In this document: positions 52,617 to 62,492 of the stretch, in pieces | Position numbering within the stretch: the stretch's first letter is position 1 | Layout of the letters: each line of letters begins with the position of its first letter | Origin: Lachnospiraceae bacterium | GTDB taxonomy: Bacteria; Bacillota; Clostridia; Lachnospirales; Lachnospiraceae | Length of the DNA: 64,000 nt | Assembly: GCA_910575565.1 (NCBI GenBank) | Contig: CAJTFL010000005.1 | Location: forward strand, 1-64,000 | Reading direction: 5' to 3' | Notes under the pieces: model-generated | Database searches by the model: none | What the model was told of the DNA's origin: nothing | The model's input: the letters and a program-made list of their open reading frames with translations, nothing else | Made by a program: the position numbers and the translations under genes

Positions 52617-52763
52617 AAAGATTCAGGGGGGGATCTTACAGCAGCCTGGCCGAGAAGCCGGAATGGGGAGGGGGCAATACGTATCAGTAACGGAGACAAA
52701 CGAAAATCGGCAATAAATGGCAGGGGATGTGGCTGTCAGGAAAGTAAAAGGGAAAGGAGAACA

Positions 52764-55322
52764 ATGATGTTAAGGAAAATTCGCAAAAACTACAAACGCT
52801 TAGTGGCATTCTTTTTATCGGCGGCGATGATTATTTCCAACGTTGGCGGGAATGTGGGCACAGTGTTTGCGGCGGAAGAGCAGGAAGAACGGGAATCCGC
52901 TATATTCATGGTGGATGGCCGGGAAATCCTGGAAGCCATCCAGGGTCTGGACGGCCAGGAGGCCTTTAGCAAGGAAGACCTGGAAGAAATGGGGCTGGAG
53001 ACAGGCCGGAAGGGGATACTTAAGAAGTATGAAAAGCTCCTTCTGCCAGAAAAGGGGAAGGTTTATGCGCTGTCGCTGGATATTAATACCGAGCTGGCGC
53101 TGGAAGGGACTGCCCTCCAGGCATTTTATAATACGGAAACAAAGGAAGTTATTTTCCTGTACTTAAATGAAAGCAGCCAGGCTGTGGACTTCTACGTGAA
53201 CATTGACGGGTATGAGACGAAGCTGGTAACGGTGGAAGCCAATGACGCCAATGCAGCGGCAGGCCAGCCTGAGGCGGAAGAAGGCAGGGAAGAGCCGGAA
53301 AAGAGCGCAGGCGGAACGTCCGGCGGCGGCACAGGCGAATCTGCTAATGACGGATCTAAGGATGCAAGCGAAACATCTGAGGAAGGATCTAAGGAAGCGG
53401 AGAGCACGTCTGGGGAATCTGCGTCTGAAAATGAAAGCAGCGGGGAAGCAGCAGAAGAAGACAGCAAGGAGGACGCCCCTTCGGCGGAACAGCCGGAAGA
53501 AAAGGGGACGGAAGACGGCTCCAATGGCTCTGATAAGGCTTCTGAGGACGGCTCCAAGGCTGATGAATCAAAGGAAGAGTCTAATGAAGGATCTGAAGCT
53601 GAGGATAAGGGCAAGGATGAGTCTGAGGACAAAGGCCAGGCGGAAGATGGGACTGACAGCGTAAAGGAAGACGGTGAGAAGTCCGATTCGGATAAAAAGG
53701 AAACGGAAGATTCCAAGCAGGAAGACGGGAATGCCGATAAAGAAAGCAATGATAAAGGAAATGCCGGAAAGCCTAATGATACAGCATCCGATGATGGCAG
53801 CAGCAAGGAAAGCGGCGAAGCCAAGGAAGAGAGTGGGGATAAGGCTGATCATGAGGCTGATGGAAAGGATGAAGGGAAGTCCGAAGAAGACGGTTCTAAG
53901 AAAGATGATGCAGATAAAGCTGACCAAGCGGACGGGGATTCCGAAGGTAAAGGAAATGCCGGAAGCGAAGGTGAAAAAACCTCTGATGATACGGCAAAAG
54001 AGGAAAACTCTGCCGATAAGTCGGATGATAGCAGCGTAAAGGAAGATTCTGCCGATAAGGCTGATGATCATGGCACTAAAGAGGAAGATTCTGCTGATAA
54101 GGCCGGGGAGGATAAGCCTGCAAAGGAAGAGTCTGGCGACAAGGCTGAGGACAGCGGTTCAAATAAAGGTGAAGACAGATCTTCTGATGAAGGGAAGTCT
54201 GATTCTGACGGAGCAGACAGGGACAGCGGCTCTGACGGCAGGCATGAGAGGAATACTCTGTCCTTATCCATGTCCATCCACCAGGCAGCCATAGTAGCCA
54301 TCCCGGCAGATGAGATCGAAGGCGAGGCTGAGGAAGAAACCGAAGAGAAAACCACTGCCCCAGAGGAGACAGAGGAAGAGACGGAAGCGAAAACTACTGC
54401 CCCAGAGGAGACAGAGGAAGAGACGGAAGAGAAAACCACTGCCCCAGAGGAGACAGAGGAAGAGACGGAAGAAAAGACTACTGCTGCAGGGGAAACTGAG
54501 GAGACAGCGGAGAAGGAAACAACCACCGCCGCAGCGGAAACCAAAGAGACCGTTAAAGAGGAAACTAAGGCAGCACAGCCGGAGGAAACGACAGAAACCG
54601 AAAAGGCGAGTGAAACCGAGGCAGCCGAGGCTGAGAAAGAATCCGAAGCAGAAACGACAGTAAAGGCAGAAGAAGCTGCAGGGGAAACCACAGAGAAGGC
54701 GGAAGAAACTTCTGAGGAAGTGACGGAAGCGAAAACTGAGGAAGGAACAAAACCTGAGGAAACGACCACGGAAGCGGCGAAAGCAGAAGGCAGCGGACAG
54801 GGTGCTTCTGGCGGCGCTGGAAATAGCAGCCAGGAAATTACCGACGACTGGGAGATCCCGGGCAAAGTCTATGACACCGTAACTATCCAGGAAACCATCA
54901 ATGCCAGAGCGTATTGCGTGGCGATAGAGGATGTTCAGAAGATCGTAGAAGCTAACCAAGGGACTGAAGCCATTAAAACGATATTGGCGGCGGCAAAAAC
55001 CTATACTGCCGAGATCGATGACGCGGAATTCACCGTAGGCGTTCCTGAGGGGGCGTTTGCTGAGGAAGTTAAGCTGCGGGCAGTAAAGATTGAGGACGAA
55101 GCGCAGTTAAAGGAAATGGCGGTTCAGGCAGAAGGGGCACTGGAAGAAGGAAAGACGGTGTCCGGCATTGTAGCATACGATCTCTCGTTTGTTTCCCTGG
55201 TAAGCGGGGAAGAAGTGGAACCGGCAAAGGCGGTATCGGTAAATATCCGCATGAAAGAGCCGGTAGCCTTATCCCAGGAGGATCAGGAGGAAGAAAATAC
55301 GGCAGACGGGGGGTTTCTGTAG
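52764..55322 (+). CDS. Large surface protein, N-terminal part (frameshifted from 55313-60526)
   Basis: 852 residues before an early stop. Signal peptide KNYKRLVAFFLSAAMIISNVGGNVGTVFAA. Residues about 35-155 form a small domain; about 160-510 are an extremely acidic Ser/Glu/Lys/Asp-rich stalk; about 525-700 are Thr/Glu repeats with 42-bp DNA units; about 720-850 form another folded segment. The frame ends in a G6 run (55308-55313); the next frame continues the domain (GVSVVHLPDEGE). AAAGGAG sets the start. With the second part the protein would be about 2590 residues. Without it, this part is secreted with no anchor. Confidence 0.82.
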   Translation: MMLRKIRKNYKRLVAFFLSAAMIISNVGGNVGTVFAAEEQEERESAIFMVDGREILEAIQGLDGQEAFSKEDLEEMGLETGRKGILKKYEKLLLPEKGKVYALSLDINTELALEGTALQAFYNTETKEVIFLYLNESSQAVDFYVNIDGYETKLVTVEANDANAAAGQPEAEEGREEPEKSAGGTSGGGTGESANDGSKDASETSEEGSKEAESTSGESASENESSGEAAEEDSKEDAPSAEQPEEKGTEDGSNGSDKASEDGSKADESKEESNEGSEAEDKGKDESEDKGQAEDGTDSVKEDGEKSDSDKKETEDSKQEDGNADKESNDKGNAGKPNDTASDDGSSKESGEAKEESGDKADHEADGKDEGKSEEDGSKKDDADKADQADGDSEGKGNAGSEGEKTSDDTAKEENSADKSDDSSVKEDSADKADDHGTKEEDSADKAGEDKPAKEESGDKAEDSGSNKGEDRSSDEGKSDSDGADRDSGSDGRHERNTLSLSMSIHQAAIVAIPADEIEGEAEEETEEKTTAPEETEEETEAKTTAPEETEEETEEKTTAPEETEEETEEKTTAAGETEETAEKETTTAAAETKETVKEETKAAQPEETTETEKASETEAAEAEKESEAETTVKAEEAAGETTEKAEETSEEVTEAKTEEGTKPEETTTEAAKAEGSGQGASGGAGNSSQEITDDWEIPGKVYDTVTIQETINARAYCVAIEDVQKIVEANQGTEAIKTILAAAKTYTAEIDDAEFTVGVPEGAFAEEVKLRAVKIEDEAQLKEMAVQAEGALEEGKTVSGIVAYDLSFVSLVSGEEVEPAKAVSVNIRMKEPVALSQEDQEEENTADGGFL
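54340..54480 (+). repeat. 42-bp coding tandem repeat
   Basis: About 3.5 units encoding KTTAPEETEEETEE, nearly identical at the DNA level, in the stalk of the surface protein. Variable copy number between strains is likely. Confidence 0.85.
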
Positions 55323-58300
55323 TTCATTTGCCCGATGAGGGAGAAGCGGAAGTTGTCGCGGAAGCAGGGAATGGGCAGGAAACAAACTTTGCGTTTGAAG
55401 CGGAGAGCTTCTCGGAGTATGTGCTGGTAAGGACGGCGGCGAAGGCTGGAGCAGAAAGTGAACTGTCGTTAGAGGATGCGATCAAGAAAGCAATCACTGA
55501 TAATAAGGGTATGCTTGTACTTGATAAGGATTATGAGGTATCTTCTCCGATTACGATTGATGAAAATCTTACGATTGATTTAAATGGACATACGATTACA
55601 TATACCGAAATAACAGATGAAGCAAGTAAACCATTCTTGACTGTAGACGGAGTGGAATTGACCATCCAGGATAGCAGCGATGAGGGCAAAATTTTCAGTG
55701 ATGTGCAAAATCTGGAGGCGCTCATTAAAGTACAGAATGGCGGGACGCTGACGATTGAAGGTGGTACGTTTGAGAGTGATGGCGGGACTCGTGCCGTTAC
55801 CATCGTTGGTGGAGTTGTCAACATGACTGGTGGTAAGATTACCAACTGCGGCAATGCTGGGGCGTCATGGGGTGCTGGCATACTTGTAGCTGGGGGCGGT
55901 ACGTTTAATATGACCGGCGGTGAGATTACCGAGAATGAGGGACTGTATGGCGGTGCTATAAGTGTTAGCAGCAGTAAGGCGAACATCGGAGGCCAGGCAA
56001 AGATTACCAATAATAAAGCGACTAGCGGCGGCGGTATTGTTATTTATGGAAAAAGCGAACTTACTATCGGAAAAGGTGCATTAATTTCCGGTAATGAGGC
56101 AACTTCTTTTGGCGGTGGAATTTATGCTAAGAGTACTAATGGTAGTGTAAGCACAATCACAGTTGACAGCAGCGTTGTCATTAACGGTGCAGATAACGTC
56201 GGCGCGAAAGCGGAAGTTTCTAATAATACTGCAAATGCGGGCGGCGCTGTCTATGGCGAGTCACCATGTACCGTTAAGATTAAAGAAAATGTAATAGTTA
56301 GCGGGAATGTAAGTGAAAATGGTGGCAAAGCAGTTCAAGGAAATGGAAGGTTTGAAGGCGTTCTGGATAACAACCAGAGCAGTTATGTACTTTCAGAGGA
56401 TGTGACGCTTGATAGTGCTGAAGCTCCGTATGTGATCAGTAAACACATTGTCATTAATTTAAATGGACATACGATCACCTATACTGGAACACAGGCATTG
56501 TTTCAGGTTGTTAGGGGCGGAAGTTTAACCATTCTGGACGAAGCAACGGGTGAAAGGTCAGGTTCCGATGGTGAAACCAGCGGAGAGGGCAAGATCGTTG
56601 CCACAGGGCAGAATCTGGATAGCCTGTTTAGTGTAGGGGAAGACGGAGAATTAATTATCGCAGGAGGTACGTTAGAAAATAAAGGCGGCCGTGCAGTCCT
56701 TTCAGAAGGCGGTACGGTTATGATGACTGGCGGGCATATCAAGGGAAGCGGCGTATATGATGAGAGCGAAGTAAGTGGTTTGCCTGGCGGAGGAATTTTG
56801 TTAAAGCTTAACAGCAAGTTTGAGATGACCGGCGGCAGTATCGAAGGGAATCAGGGAAAACGTGGCGGCGGTATTTACGCAAATAATAGTACAGTAACCA
56901 TTACTGGAGATGCGAAAATTAGCAGGAATAACGCAGTAGACGATGGCGGCGGTATTAGCGCATTAGGGAAGTCTGTGGTTACGGTCAGCGGCAATGCGGA
57001 AATTTTACACAATACTGCTTATGGAAAGACTGTTCAAGGATACGGTTATCTGAACTATGAGGCGCATTATGGCGGCGGTGGTATCTTTGGCGATGAAAGT
57101 ACAACGATAATTCTTAAAGAAAATTGCGTAATTGATTCTAACAAATCAGCAGCAACAGCACCGGAAGAGCAGAGAGGTGGCGGCTATAATGGCGGCGGCG
57201 GTATCTTTTCACTTGGAACGGTTCAGATGGACGGAGGAACCGTTTCCAATAACGAGGCAACAGATGCTGGTGGCGGTATTTATTCAGCTGGCAAGGGCAA
57301 ATTTAAGATGAGCGGAGGTACTATCAGAGGGAATACTGCTAAGAATGATGAAGGCGGTGGCCTGCGGGTTGACGGAAAAGGAGGAGAGATTACAGGAGGC
57401 AAAATTCTAAACAATACAACCAATACTACGTTTGACTGGGGCGGTGGCGGCATCTTTGTCAACTCAGGAGCCGAACTGACAATTAAAAATTTACTGGTGA
57501 CAAATAATACGGCAGCAGGATTTGGCGGCGGCGTAGGCGGCTGTTCAGTCGGCAATGTGCAGGTGTTTGATATTCATGGAGCGGCAATCTATGGAAACAC
57601 GGCGGAAGGGACTGGATTAACCAAACGTGCGAATAAAATAGACGATCATACGATGAAGACGGATCAAATTTGGCCGGAGTTTCAAAACGGGTATAAGGAT
57701 TATTACTGCGCCGGAGTAAGCACCGTACATGGAAAGATGTTAGGCGGAGGAGATGCCAACTGGATAGGAAGTTACTATAAGGAAAGTCCGGGTAAAGCTG
57801 ATGGCAATAAGCAGTTTGATCTTAGCACGGAATGGGGAAAAATTGAGATTTGTGGTGATTCCAGCCAGACGGCTGGCGGTTGGATGGCATTAACGGCAAG
57901 GCCGAGCGAATCGGATAAACATGCTGCTGAGGAAGCTGCTACAGTTGAGATCAGGGGAAATACTTCTGCAACTCACGGCGGTGGTATTATGAGCAATGGT
58001 AAGCTGATTTTAGGGGATGATCCAGGGTCAAGGTCGGAAAAAGGCAGCTTAACCATCAGCAAAGTGGCAGAAGAAGGTGCTTTCTCGGACAAGGATTCAT
58101 TTGAGTTTACTATTACGTTAAAGGATGAAAATGGCAACAAATTAACAGGTAGCTATCTATTTAAGATATTTTTGGGCGATGATGAAACAAACGTAGAGGA
58201 AGAAGGCAAATTGGATTTCCAGGATGGCACGGCAAATAAGAAGTTAGAAGTTGGCAAATCCCTGAAAATTTGGAACTTGCCTCCTGGCACAAAATTCACT

Positions 58301-60526
58301 GTAACCGAAGCAGGTGCGAATGATAAGTATGAGACAACTGTAAATGATGTGAAAGGCGAGACAGGCGAAGGCAGCATTAAAGGAAATAATGGCTCAACCG
58401 TAATCTTTGCAAATAAGCCGTATACTGGAGACCTTGAAATCAGCAAAACGGTTGTATCAGAGGGTGAACTGACGGAGGAGAACAAGAGAGATTCGTTTGA
58501 GTTTACCATAATGCTGGAAAAGGACGGTAATCCTTTAGCCGGAAAGTATTCTTATACAAGAAGTACTTTGGATGGTGTAAGTTTACCTTCAGAAGGTATC
58601 TATGAATTTGATGAAAATGGTCAGACGACGATTACCTTAACGCATGGCCAGAAGATTACGATTACAGGAATACCGGCAGGAACGGTTTATACGGTAAAAG
58701 AAGTGGCAAAAAATGGTTATGCTCTTTCAAAAGATACAAGTCCGTTAACCGGGGAAATTAATAAAAACCAAACGGTGGAGATTAACGTTGTGAATCAAGT
58801 GATTCCTACCGGAAGTTTACGCATTAGCAAAACAGTAGTAAGTAACGGTAATGCTTTAGCTGACTCGGATACGAAGGCTGAATTTACGTTTAAAGTGAAA
58901 TTCGAGGATGCCCAAGGAACTGAACTTAATGGAGCATATCCTTATACAAGAGATGGAGAGACAGGTACGATTTCCAGCAGTGGTGAGGTAATGTTAAAGC
59001 ATGGCCAGCAAATTACCATCAGTAATTTGCCTAAGGGAACACACTACACCGTATGGGAAGTAAAGACGGATGCTGCAAAAGACTATACTGCTGATATCAA
59101 AGTAGGAGGCGGCGTAACGAAAGCGGATGCTGCAGATGATATGCTGGTTGGCGGAAAGGGCGAAATTAGTTTTAACAGCGAAGCGGCAGTCGAGTTTATC
59201 AATACGGTAAATACCGGTAGTTTATCCATCCAGAAGAGAGTAACCGGTGCGGTAAACAAGCCGGAGGATACGTTTGAATTTGTAGTGAAGTTAACGAAAG
59301 ACGGTCAGCCGCTAACGGGTTCCTATTCTTACGTTGGCAGCAGCACAGAGAGCGGAATTGATGCGCCAAAGGATGGGGAATTGAAACTGGATAAGGAAGG
59401 CAAAGGAACTATCCGGTTAATGCACGGCCAGAGGATCACCATTTCCGATTTGCCGGTGGGGACGGTTTATCAGGTGGAAGAAATGCCTTACGATGGCTAT
59501 AGCGTTATTCTCCCAGATAATACCCAGGGAACCATTACGGAAAAGGACGGGGAGATTACCGTAGCGTTTACTAACCAGATGGAAACCGGAAAACTGTCTA
59601 TCCAGAAGATCGTAACCGGAAAGAAAGGCGATAAGACAAAAGACTTTCACTTTACCATAACGCTCACGAAAGACGGGAAGCCATTAACCGGGACGTATCC
59701 CTACACAGGAATTGCCTTTAAAGAAGGCGCGGCATCGCCGTCACCATCACAAGGCAGCCTTGCATTAGCTGACGGTCAGGCGGAGATTTCCTTGAAGCAC
59801 GGCCAGAGGATCACTCTCTCAGGGATTCCGGCGGGAACATCTTACACGGTAACGGAGAGAGAGGCAGGCCAGGATGGTTATACGACAAAGAAAACGGATA
59901 CGGAAGGAACCATCGTAAACGATGAGGTGAAGACGGCGGAGTTTGTCAATGATAAGCCGGATACCCCGGAAGAATCAACCACGCCTGATGACTCCACTCC
60001 GGAAGAAGATACGGAACAGTCAAGCACTCCCGAGGAAACTACCCCGACAGAAACTCCCGAGGAGACAACTACTCCTGAGGAAACTACCCCGGTGGAAACC
60101 CCAGAAGAGTCAACTACTCCTGAGGAAACTACCCCAACGGAGACTCCTCAAGAGCCGACCACCCCGGAGCCTACTCCTTCGGAAACCCCGGAGAATCCGA
60201 CCACTCCCTCCAGGCCGTCTGGAGGCGGCGGTGGAGGCGGCGGAAGGGATCGGGACAGGAATCCCAGCGTGACTCCGGAACCCACACCGATTCCTCCGGA
60301 AGAAGTGCCCTTAGCCAACATTGATCCGGAAAATGTTCCTCTGGCGATGATGCCCACTGAGAATCCTACCGAGACAATGGTTATCGATGACGAGAGCGTT
60401 CCGCTGTTCGGTCTTCCAAAGACCGGCGACAGAAGCGCTTCCACGGGAGCACTGCTTGGGGTGATGCTGTTATCCTTGATGGCGGCCTGTGGAATCCATA
60501 TGAAGAAACGGAAGGAAGAAGAGTAA
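55313..60526 (+). CDS. Large surface protein, C-terminal part: beta-helix, five Cna-B-like domains, sortase anchor
   Basis: About 1737 residues continuing the gene at 52764. Nt 55500-58000 encode a right-handed beta-helix (GGGIYA, MTGGKI, NNTA repeats; ITIDENLTIDLNGHTI at entry). Nt about 58045-59950 encode five Cna-B/DUF5979-like domains, each opening G-S-L-x-I-x-K. Then a Thr/Pro/Glu linker, a G8 stretch, the sorting signal LPKTGD (about 60414), a hydrophobic helix and a KKRKEEE tail. It would be anchored to peptidoglycan as an adhesin. A separate TTG at 55328 could start it, but it would lack a signal peptide, so it is only useful if the frame is restored. Confidence 0.85.
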   Translation, partial: VSVVHLPDEGEAEVVAEAGNGQETNFAFEAESFSEYVLVRTAAKAGAESELSLEDAIKKAITDNKGMLVLDKDYEVSSPITIDENLTIDLNGHTITYTEITDEASKPFLTVDGVELTIQDSSDEGKIFSDVQNLEALIKVQNGGTLTIEGGTFESDGGTRAVTIVGGVVNMTGGKITNCGNAGASWGAGILVAGGGTFNMTGGEITENEGLYGGAISVSSSKANIGGQAKITNNKATSGGGIVIYGKSELTIGKGALISGNEATSFGGGIYAKSTNGSVSTITVDSSVVINGADNVGAKAEVSNNTANAGGAVYGESPCTVKIKENVIVSGNVSENGGKAVQGNGRFEGVLDNNQSSYVLSEDVTLDSAEAPYVISKHIVINLNGHTITYTGTQALFQVVRGGSLTILDEATGERSGSDGETSGEGKIVATGQNLDSLFSVGEDGELIIAGGTLENKGGRAVLSEGGTVMMTGGHIKGSGVYDESEVSGLPGGGILLKLNSKFEMTGGSIEGNQGKRGGGIYANNSTVTITGDAKISRNNAVDDGGGISALGKSVVTVSGNAEILHNTAYGKTVQGYGYLNYEAHYGGGGIFGDESTTIILKENCVIDSNKSAATAPEEQRGGGYNGGGGIFSLGTVQMDGGTVSNNEATDAGGGIYSAGKGKFKMSGGTIRGNTAKNDEGGGLRVDGKGGEITGGKILNNTTNTTFDWGGGGIFVNSGAELTIKNLLVTNNTAAGFGGGVGGCSVGNVQVFDIHGAAIYGNTAEGTGLTKRANKIDDHTMKTDQIWPEFQNGYKDYYCAGVSTVHGKMLGGGDANWIGSYYKESPGKADGNKQFDLSTEWGKIEICGDSSQTAGGWMALTARPSESDKHAAEEAATVEIRGNTSATHGGGIMSNGKLILGDDPGSRSEKGSLTISKVAEEGAFSDKDSFEFTITLKDENGNKLTGSYLFKIFLGDDETNVEEEGKLDFQDGTANKKLEVGKSLKIWNLPPGTKFTVTEAGANDKYETTVNDVKGETGEGSIKGNNGSTVIFANKPYTGDLEISKTVVSEGELTEENKRDSFEFTIMLEKDGNPLAGKYSYTRSTLDGVSLPSEGIYEFDENGQTTITLTHGQKITITGIPAGTVYTVKEVAKNGYALSKDTSPLTGEINKNQTVEINVVNQVIPTGSLRISKTVVSNGNALADSDTKAEFTFKVKFEDAQGTELNGAYPYTRDGETGTISSSGEVMLKHGQQITISNLPKGTHYTVWEVKTDAAKDYTADIKVGGGVTKADAADDMLVGGKGEISFNSEAAVEFINTVNTGSLSIQKRVTGAVNKPEDTFEFVVKLTKDGQPLTGSYSYVGSSTESGIDAPKDGELKLDKEGKGTIRLMHGQRITISDLPVGTVYQVEEMPYDGYSVILPDNTQGTITEKDGEITVAFTNQMETGKLSIQKIVTGKKGDKTKDFHFTITLTKDGKPLTGTYPYTGIAFKEGAASPSPSQGSLALADGQAEISLKHGQRITLSGIPAGTSYTVTEREAGQDGYTTKKTDTEGTIVNDEVKTAEFVNDKPDTPEESTTPDDSTPEEDTEQSSTPEETTPTETPEETTTPEETTPVETPEESTTPEETTPTETPQEPTTPEPTPSETPENPTTPSRPSGGGGGGGGRDRDRNPSVTPEPTPIPPEEVPLANIDPENVPLAMMPTENPTETMVIDDESVPLFGLPKTGDRSASTGALLGVMLLSLMAACGIHMKKRKEEE

Positions 60527-60576
60527 CGGATATCTAAGCGGAGAGATTGACAAAAGCGATAGTAAAAAGACTATTC

Positions 60577-60604
60577 AACCGGCGCGGCGTAAGCTGCGCC
60601 GGTT
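60577..60604 (+). terminator. Terminator of the surface-protein gene
   Basis: AACCGGCGC / GCGCCGGTT, 9 bp, about 50 bases after the stop, followed by GTTTGT. Confidence 0.7.
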
Positions 60605-60797
60605 GTTTGTGAATGCGCATCGTGCCGATATTAGCCGGATTCTTCTAGATACCCATAAAATATTTCTGTATTGTTGTGTACTTTTCTTGATATGTTGTGT
60701 ATGATTATATATATTATTTTCATGTAAAAGCGGTAGTGAATCACGATGAAATCTATCAATACTGCAGCATTTAACAGCCAAGAAAGGAAGTGTTATT

Positions 60798-61364
60798 ATG
60801 ACATCGGCATTACCATCACAGCCAGAGATAATTACCTTGGAACAGTATGAGGCTCTGCCGGAGGACAGGCGGGTGGAAGTTTTTGATGGTGTTGTCTATG
60901 ATATGGCAAGCCCATCGCAGATCCATCAAATGCTGTCCATGGAGTTGTCCAATATCCTTTATAACGACATCAAAAGGAAAAAGGGGTCATGCCGAGTATT
61001 CAGCGCTCCATTTGATGTAAAGTTATCCGACAGCCCCCTTGTCATTGTCCAGCCGGATATCATGGTTATCTGTGACAGTGACAAGCTGGATGGAAAGCGC
61101 TGCAACGGCGCCCCGGATTTCATCATTGAGATTGTTTCTGCCAGTAATCCGTCAGATGATTATATTCGGAAGGCATACTACTATAAAAATGCCGGAGTCC
61201 GTGAATATTGGATTGTGGATCCCCGCCGAAAGACGGTGACGGTAAATTATTTTGAGGCTGATATTGTAAGCGTTCCGTACCCCTTTGATTCCGTTATCAA
61301 GGTTAATATTAATGACGATTTGTTTATCAACTTTTCCCAAATTGCTGCGCTGCTGGATATTTAG
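60798..61364 (+). CDS. Uma2-family (DUF820) restriction-like nuclease-fold protein
   Basis: 188 residues. PD-(D/E)XK fold of Uma2 proteins: RVEVFDGVVYDMASPS at the start, QPDIMVICDSDKLD with the catalytic acid, PDFIIEIVSASN (E-x-V-S) and the basic YRKAYYYKNAGVREYWIVDP. Abundant in cyanobacteria, less so here; role unknown. AAAGGAAG before ATG. The next gene, kptA, starts 21 bases later, so the two may form an operon. Confidence 0.85.
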   Translation: MTSALPSQPEIITLEQYEALPEDRRVEVFDGVVYDMASPSQIHQMLSMELSNILYNDIKRKKGSCRVFSAPFDVKLSDSPLVIVQPDIMVICDSDKLDGKRCNGAPDFIIEIVSASNPSDDYIRKAYYYKNAGVREYWIVDPRRKTVTVNYFEADIVSVPYPFDSVIKVNINDDLFINFSQIAALLDI

Positions 61365-61385
61365 GCGAAAAGAAAGAAGGACATT

Positions 61386-61925
61386 ATGGCAAAATTCGAC
61401 AAACTAAGCAAGTTCATCAGCCTGGTGCTGCGCCATAACCCGGGTGCGGCAAATATCGCCTTGGACGAACACGGCTGGGCGGATGTGGAGGAACTGCTGG
61501 CAGGCGTCAGCCAGACGGGAAGGAAGATTGATCTGGAAATATTAAAAGAGATTGTGGCGTCCGATGGCAAGCAAAGGTACAGCTTTAATGAGGATATGAC
61601 GCGGATCCGGGCAAACCAAGGACACAGCATTCCCGTAGATGTGGAATTAAAGGAATGTCAGCCGCCGGAATTTCTGTACCACGGCACGGCCTCCAGGTTT
61701 TATGCCAGCATCCAACAGGAAGGGCTAAAACCCATGGGCAGGCTTTACGTCCACCTCTCCAGTGACGTAGAGACAGCAGTCAAAGTAGGAAAGCGGCATG
61801 GCGTTCCGGTGGTGTTAAAAATACATAGCGGGGAGATGAGCAGGGACAAACATAAGTTCTATCTCTCGGAAAACGGGGTGTGGCTTACCAAGGAAGTACA
61901 GGGGAAATATATGGAAAAGCTATGA
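61386..61925 (+). CDS. kptA: RNA 2'-phosphotransferase (KptA/Tpt1)
   Basis: 179 residues, full length. N-terminal winged helix (FDKLSKFISLVLRHNPGAANIALDEHGWADVEELL) and ADP-ribosyl-transferase-like C-terminal domain (LYHGTASRFYASIQQEGLKPMGRLYVHLS; VVLKIHSGEMSRDKHKFYLSENGVWLT). Transfers an internal RNA 2'-phosphate to NAD. Bacteria lack the classical tRNA-splicing substrate, so its target is open; pairing with Uma2 is notable. Confidence 0.92.
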   Translation: MAKFDKLSKFISLVLRHNPGAANIALDEHGWADVEELLAGVSQTGRKIDLEILKEIVASDGKQRYSFNEDMTRIRANQGHSIPVDVELKECQPPEFLYHGTASRFYASIQQEGLKPMGRLYVHLSSDVETAVKVGKRHGVPVVLKIHSGEMSRDKHKFYLSENGVWLTKEVQGKYMEKL

Positions 61926-61956
61926 TTGCTGGGGGCAGGGAATCCGCCCCCAAAGC

Positions 61957-62120
61957 CATGCCTGCTAAATTTATGCTGGTTAATGTCTGCTAAGTCCATG
62001 TCAGTCAATGCCTGCTAAATCCATGTCAGTCAATGCCTGCTAAGTCCATGTCGGTCAATGCTTGCTAAATCTATGTCAGTCAATGCCTGCTAAGTCCATG
62101 TCGGTCAATGCTTGTCAAAT
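61957..62120. repeat. 25-bp tandem repeat
   Basis: Units of AATGCCTGCTAAATCCATGT plus CAGTC start at 61982, 62007, 62032, 62057, 62082 and 62107 with a fixed 25-base period and alternating small changes (TAAG/TAAA, CAGTC/CGGTC), and a partial copy at 61957. It lies after kptA and has no coding value; 25 is not a multiple of three. Confidence 0.88.
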
Positions 62121-62492
62121 CTAAGCTTGCTTTTGATGCCAGGAAAAGCCGCCATGCATCAGCTATACAGCTTGCATACTTTTTCTCATAAGTTTTAGAA
62201 ATTTCACATTTAAAACAATTTTTGTAAAAAATCTCCCCATATTCTTAAAAAATTCCAATGAGTTTCCAATTTCGTTGAAAAAAACTTAAAAAAACTTACA
62301 AAAACCATAAGGATGAAATGGTTTTTGTAATGGTTGTTATGGTATACTTTCTTTAATATGGCAAAAAAGCCTCAGATGATGAAATGGATAATTCTGGAAA
62401 CTGATTTGCCTGCATATCAAGGAAGGTTTAGGAATATTTAAGAAAACGTAGAATTAGGGCAGCATGGAGGATTTCACAGAATGGAGGTTGGA
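62121..62492. other. AT-rich leader/promoter region of the second surface protein
   Basis: Poly-A/T-rich stretch with the promoter-like element at 62315-62348, part of which forms AAAAACCAT / ATGGTTTTT (62300-62326). No gene. Confidence 0.5.
62315..62348 (+). promoter_or_regulatory. Promoter-like element shared by the two large surface-protein genes, copy 2
   Basis: GAAATGGTTTTTGTAATG through GGTATACT; 27 of 34 positions match 52509-52542. 230 bases before the surface-protein start at 62578. Confidence 0.6.

Noticed and set aside
52586-52690. c-di-GMP riboswitch before the first surface protein
   Set aside because: There is a GCAAAG after a good stem, but the class-I GGCAAACC and GGGACGCAAAGCC blocks and the tetraloop-receptor arrangement are absent.
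53192-54865. Long minus-strand Ser- and Val-rich ORFs
   Set aside because: They are antisense shadows of the Glu/Ser/Lys-rich stalk of the surface protein. Low-complexity coding DNA leaves other frames open.
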